Shown piece by piece: positions 60,656 through 64,000 of a DNA stretch of 64,000 bases (its first letter is position 1; every line of letters starts with the position of its first letter). Location of the stretch: contig JADJWN010000004.1 of NCBI GenBank assembly GCA_016716335.1, positions 124,001-188,000 of the forward strand. The letters run 5' to 3'. Below the pieces are notes generated by a model that saw only the letters and a list, made by a program, of their open reading frames with translations, had not been told where the DNA came from and made no database searches. The position numbers were made by a program, and so were the translations under genes. This stretch comes from Saprospiraceae bacterium (GTDB lineage Bacteria > Bacteroidota > Bacteroidia > Chitinophagales > Saprospiraceae).

Positions 60656-62317
60656 TTACTTACCCACTTTTATCATCTTCGCCGGCAAGGCAGCCTCTTT
60701 TCCTGAGGGATGATAGAGACTGATGTGGTAGATGCCGGCACTCAGGTCTGTGATATCCATCGGTCTGTCAGCGGGGTTTCCTTCAATACGGATAATCTGT
60801 GACCTTACCGGCATACCACCCATGTCGGTAATCACCAGCCTGTATTCCGCTGTGGGCAAATCAGGTAATCTCAGCTGTATGACATTGCCAGCAGGATTGG
60901 GATAAATTTCAAGTACTTTGCTGTTTTCTGTATTACTTAAATCTTCGAGACCGGTGAGCACTCTTGAGCCATTGCTGAACCAGCTTGCCCAGCGACGGTT
61001 GGTGAGCAGCAATACCGGCTGGGCTGCGGGCTCTATTTTATTGGTTTTGAGATTCATCACACCGATATTGGTAGCTGTGTTGCCTTTGTTGTCAAACACA
61101 ATCCGGTTATCCATACTGGAATAATTCGGGAAGCCCAGATCATTGTTTTCCCACAGGAGACTTACCTGCCCTCTTTCTACATTGGCACCTAAAATATAAA
61201 ATTTATTACCCTCAAGATAATCAAATGCCACAATGTAAGGGCTGTTTTTGGCAAAAGCAGGATTGCCCACGCTTACATCTGAGGGCAATGCAGGGAAAAG
61301 TTTTTCGATCACCCCGAGTGAGAAGGTTTTGGTCTGATTGTTCCATACCTTGATGAATCCTATATCCCAGTATTCAATAGTGCCTGCTGTATTGCTCTTC
61401 AACTTATTATTGGCATCATACATGATATATTCACCGCTCAGGTCAAATTCCATGGCATCGGCATACTGCACATCACCGGTATTGACATCCTGTGTGAAGG
61501 TAGGATTGTACAATTCAAATACAGCACTGGTAATGGTGGTCCCGAAATTGAATACGACGATTTCTTTTTTCAATTCCTTTTCGAGAGCGGCTACCTTGCT
61601 GCCGTCCTTGGCAATGACCACATTGCGCCAAACAGGTGTATTGGATAGTCTTTGCTCCTGTACCTGACTGGTGTTCCAGTTGATCGTGATATAATAAATG
61701 TGATTGTCGGTGCCAACATATACGATTTCTGTACCATCATCGGAGACTGAAGGCTTGCTCAGTACTCCCCTGTTGGTCAGGGTGCCAACATTGGTTCCGT
61801 CAGGACGGTTGACAAAAATCCCTGAGAAGTTGGATCCGACAGTCAATACAAACTCCTGCCCCGGGTTGGGGTTGATGTCCACTTCATAGTTGCCCTGCTG
61901 CTCTCCAAGGATTCCCACAGCATCAAAAGCTGTTCGTGCTGCCGCTACTTCCTGTGAGGAGGCACCATGCAGATCTGTGGCAGCTTTGATCACTGCGACC
62001 CTGCAATCCACAAATCTGGAAGATTTGGTCAGATAGTTGGTGAGTGCCCGATAAAATACTTTTTCTGCTTTGTCTTTGCCAATAGCAGTTGCATACCGGA
62101 AAAAAGCGTGATTGGGGATGCCGCTGTTGATATGCACACCTCCATTGTCTGCTGTACCGGTAAATCTTTCATTGTAGTGCTTGGGCTGCCAGCCTCTGTT
62201 AAAGTCGTTGGTTGCGGCACCGTTATGCGGATTTTCGAGGCTGCGCAGAGCACCGGACGGAAATGCATTGGTTTTTACTACATCCTCACCAATCAGCCAG
62301 TCATCCCTGTCTATCAT
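60656..62317 (-). CDS. M4 metalloprotease, C-terminal part with T9SS tail (frameshifted gene)
   Basis: In frame from about 62371, where ESGALNESFADIFGAMIDRDDW supplies the third zinc ligand (Glu) of the thermolysin family; the ATG at 62317 is internal. The helical C-terminal catalytic domain includes GGVHINSGIPNHAFF (the active-site His region) and ends near residue 130. Then come about 300 residues of WD40/beta-propeller-like sequence (SKPSVSDDGTEIVYVGTDN, VAALEKELKKEIVVF, RIVFDNKGN) and a type A T9SS sorting tail (LEIYPNPAGNVIQLRLPD). The protease should be secreted through the type IX system. Confidence 0.88.
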   Translation of the reverse strand: MIDRDDWLIGEDVVKTNAFPSGALRSLENPHNGAATNDFNRGWQPKHYNERFTGTADNGGVHINSGIPNHAFFRYATAIGKDKAEKVFYRALTNYLTKSSRFVDCRVAVIKAATDLHGASSQEVAAARTAFDAVGILGEQQGNYEVDINPNPGQEFVLTVGSNFSGIFVNRPDGTNVGTLTNRGVLSKPSVSDDGTEIVYVGTDNHIYYITINWNTSQVQEQRLSNTPVWRNVVIAKDGSKVAALEKELKKEIVVFNFGTTITSAVFELYNPTFTQDVNTGDVQYADAMEFDLSGEYIMYDANNKLKSNTAGTIEYWDIGFIKVWNNQTKTFSLGVIEKLFPALPSDVSVGNPAFAKNSPYIVAFDYLEGNKFYILGANVERGQVSLLWENNDLGFPNYSSMDNRIVFDNKGNTATNIGVMNLKTNKIEPAAQPVLLLTNRRWASWFSNGSRVLTGLEDLSNTENSKVLEIYPNPAGNVIQLRLPDLPTAEYRLVITDMGGMPVRSQIIRIEGNPADRPMDITDLSAGIYHISLYHPSGKEAALPAKMIKVGK

Positions 62318-62346
62318 GGCTCCGAATATATCGGCAAAGGATTCAT

Positions 62347-63714
62347 TCAGTGCTCCGGATTCGTTGCGGTATTCCAGATTGCAGTACTTTGTATGACTCC
62401 ATGAGACATCTCATGGCCTGCCACATCGAGGCCTCTCGCCAGCTCTCTGAAAGCTCCGTCCCCGTTGCCGTAGAAAATCGCCAGACCATTCCAGAATGCA
62501 TTGCCCATGGATGAGCCGTCATCATCGGCTACGTTGATAAGAGAAATGATATTGCCGCCGTTACCATTGATGGACCGACGGTTGTGTACGTTTCTGAAGT
62601 ATTCGAAGGCTTTGCCGCTGTTGTAATGGGCTGAAATAGAGGTTTTACTGGTCCATGTATTGTTGGTGGAGGTGATATGATCGTATCTGAAGGTATTTTT
62701 GGAAGGTGATGTATTGAATGCATCGATAGTCCAGAGTACACCCACCGGATCATTGGGCATGACAGAGGCATTGGAGAAAATGTCCCGTGCCGCATCTATG
62801 AGGTAGAAGCGGTTGCCCACCTGATAGGTATTGATCTGTCTGTTGATATTGAACAAATCCTGAGCAGTGGCGGTAGCTTTGCCATCCATCATCAGAGGAA
62901 ATTCTTCAGCGGATTCATTGGAATCTATATCCCCATTTATGGCGGGCATAAAAGCTTTCTTCCCGGTATGTGTACATTGAGCGTCATGTGGCTCCCTGTA
63001 ATGCAGTTTGCATATGGAAGTGAATTTATCCAGAATTTTGCCATCCACGGCATCAACAAACAGCTCCCATCGTTCTGTCAGCGTGCTGTATGCGGAAACA
63101 TGCCAGGCCAGATATGGCTTTTGATCCTGAAAGAAAATGACCAGATTGGCCTGAGCATCTGCGGTCAGCAGTTTTTCAGTATCTGTACCGGTAGTAAAGA
63201 TGAGTGTGCCCAATTCTGCTCCGGTACGTTCCAATGCACTGATGCGGTCGAGAGCGGGTATGGTATTGGAGAGCTCAAAATCGGCAAAGTAGTTGCCATT
63301 GAGGAAATCAAATTCCTGTCCTTTGCCGTGAATGATGATTTCTGCGCCATATACAGGAATGCCCTTATAGACCTGCTGCATTCTTACATGATGCATCTGC
63401 AGTTCGTCTTTTTCGATTGAGGTAATAATGAATTTTTCTTCTGCATTCTTGATTTTCAGATAGGGAGCAGCGGCTGAAAGGTAATCCAAGGCAGCACCTT
63501 GCGGCGTACTCCTTTTTTTGAAGTCACTGTGCAGTATTCCGGAGATGTAAAGAGGCTGCTGTCTTCCTTCTGTATAATGTGCTGTCAATCCGCTGCGGAG
63601 TTGGTTCAGCTCCGGAGCCACAGGCAGGGATTTGTACACAAGATTAACGGGAGTATTATGTGGAGTGTCTTTGGGCTCATAGCGGAATTCGGGATTGACA
63701 GTACTTGCCTTCAT
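62347..63714 (-). CDS. M4 metalloprotease, propeptide and zinc-binding part (frameshifted gene)
   Basis: The segment has an FTP/PepSY-type propeptide (about residues 60-215; RMQQVYKGIPVYGAEIIIHG) and the N-terminal catalytic domain with zinc motif HEMSH (GHEMSHGVIQ). The frame fails just after VIQSTA; one more A near 62371 gives STANLEYRNESGALNES, a typical M4 continuation. At the other end the literal start lacks a signal peptide, but an ATG at 63814 encodes one (KFLLPVLLSWWCATSLMAQ) in another frame, and removing one C from the C4 run near 63715 joins them as HPVSPMKASTVNPEFR. The whole gene is thus 60656-63814, about 1,050 residues. Confidence 0.87.
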   Translation of the reverse strand: MKASTVNPEFRYEPKDTPHNTPVNLVYKSLPVAPELNQLRSGLTAHYTEGRQQPLYISGILHSDFKKRSTPQGAALDYLSAAAPYLKIKNAEEKFIITSIEKDELQMHHVRMQQVYKGIPVYGAEIIIHGKGQEFDFLNGNYFADFELSNTIPALDRISALERTGAELGTLIFTTGTDTEKLLTADAQANLVIFFQDQKPYLAWHVSAYSTLTERWELFVDAVDGKILDKFTSICKLHYREPHDAQCTHTGKKAFMPAINGDIDSNESAEEFPLMMDGKATATAQDLFNINRQINTYQVGNRFYLIDAARDIFSNASVMPNDPVGVLWTIDAFNTSPSKNTFRYDHITSTNNTWTSKTSISAHYNSGKAFEYFRNVHNRRSINGNGGNIISLINVADDDGSSMGNAFWNGLAIFYGNGDGAFRELARGLDVAGHEMSHGVIQSTAIWNTATNPEH

Positions 63715-63851
63715 GGGGAGACACAGGATGGTTTGTTATATTTTTGAACTGTGCCATTAAAGATGTGGCACACCACCATGACAGAAGTACCGGAAGTAAA
63801 AATTTAGTTTTCATAAGCAAACGAACTTTTATTTTTGGATTAACAAAACAT

Positions 63852-64000
63852 CTATTTCCTGCTGATCAGAGCCTGTAAAATATCATACATCAGCTGAAGG
63901 GAAGTATCGCTTTCCGGATTATTGCCCCATACCCATTTCTGATATTTCCCTTCCCTGTTATATTCCAGTGTGTAATAGCGGTTGCCCGGGCTGTTTTGGG
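63852..64000 (-). CDS. C-terminal end of an unknown protein (partial)
   Basis: A minus-strand frame enters from the right edge and stops at TAG (63854-63852), giving 48 residues with NRYYTLEYNREGKYQKWVW and ending LMYDILQALISRK. No family is recognised. It lies 38 bases upstream of the M4 protease start and is probably in the same transcript. Confidence 0.55.
   Translation of the reverse strand, partial: QNSPGNRYYTLEYNREGKYQKWVWGNNPESDTSLQLMYDILQALISRK

Overview
The window comes from a member of the Bacteroidota, most likely the Saprospiraceae/Chitinophagales side of the phylum. This rests on giant HYR-repeat surface proteins ending in type IX secretion (T9SS) sorting domains, SusC-like carboxypeptidase-regulatory plus TonB-barrel architecture, many small outer-membrane beta-barrels ending in aromatic residues, TTG...TAnnTTTG promoters, and a mevalonate-type isoprenoid pair (type 2 IPP isomerase plus class II HMG-CoA reductase). 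I see no rRNA, tRNA, CRISPR array, prophage or insertion sequence.

Layout. 1-7.6 kb: the end of an unknown gene; a CBM48-type domain protein with an AT-hook-like repeat tail; an SPFH/prohibitin protein; a tesA-like lipoprotein esterase divergent from a ybbA/ybbP-like ABC transporter whose permease is split by a frameshift; and a TPR protein. 7.7-14.8 kb: fni-mvaA (isoprenoids), two small beta-barrels, a di-haem peroxidase lipoprotein, a cupin-NTF2 fusion, ksgA and a YqeY protein. 14.9-23.5 kb: three small outer-membrane barrels, threonine synthase, a TonB-type receptor, a LemA/DUF2207 pair and a 60-residue basic protein with a good promoter.

24.2-55.8 kb is dominated by two giant paralogous loci of about 13.8 and 16.3 kb (roughly 4,580 and 5,420 residues if read through), separated by a LytTR-type regulator. 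They share a C-terminal module of about 1,900 residues (HYR repeats, EF-hand-like loops, dockerin, cohesin-like domain, T9SS tail) but have unrelated N-terminal regions: glycine-rich, SprB-like and HYR repeats in the first; cysteine-rich repeats of about 85 residues, then HYR repeats with nested domain insertions, in the second. 56.5-64 kb: another beta-barrel, a secreted HMA-domain protein, a methyltransferase, a small unknown, a GT9 glycosyltransferase, a secreted M4 metalloprotease with a T9SS tail, and the end of an unknown gene.

At least five loci (the permease, both giants, the 56.5 kb barrel and the M4 protease) carry single-base frameshifts, many of them in short homopolymers. One can be checked internally: two near-identical 771-bp repeats differ by one G exactly at a break. 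The simplest reading is that many of these breaks are sequencing indels and the genes are intact in the organism, but the raw sequence cannot prove it. In the feature list, broken genes are given as their open segments plus one entry for each reconstructed giant.
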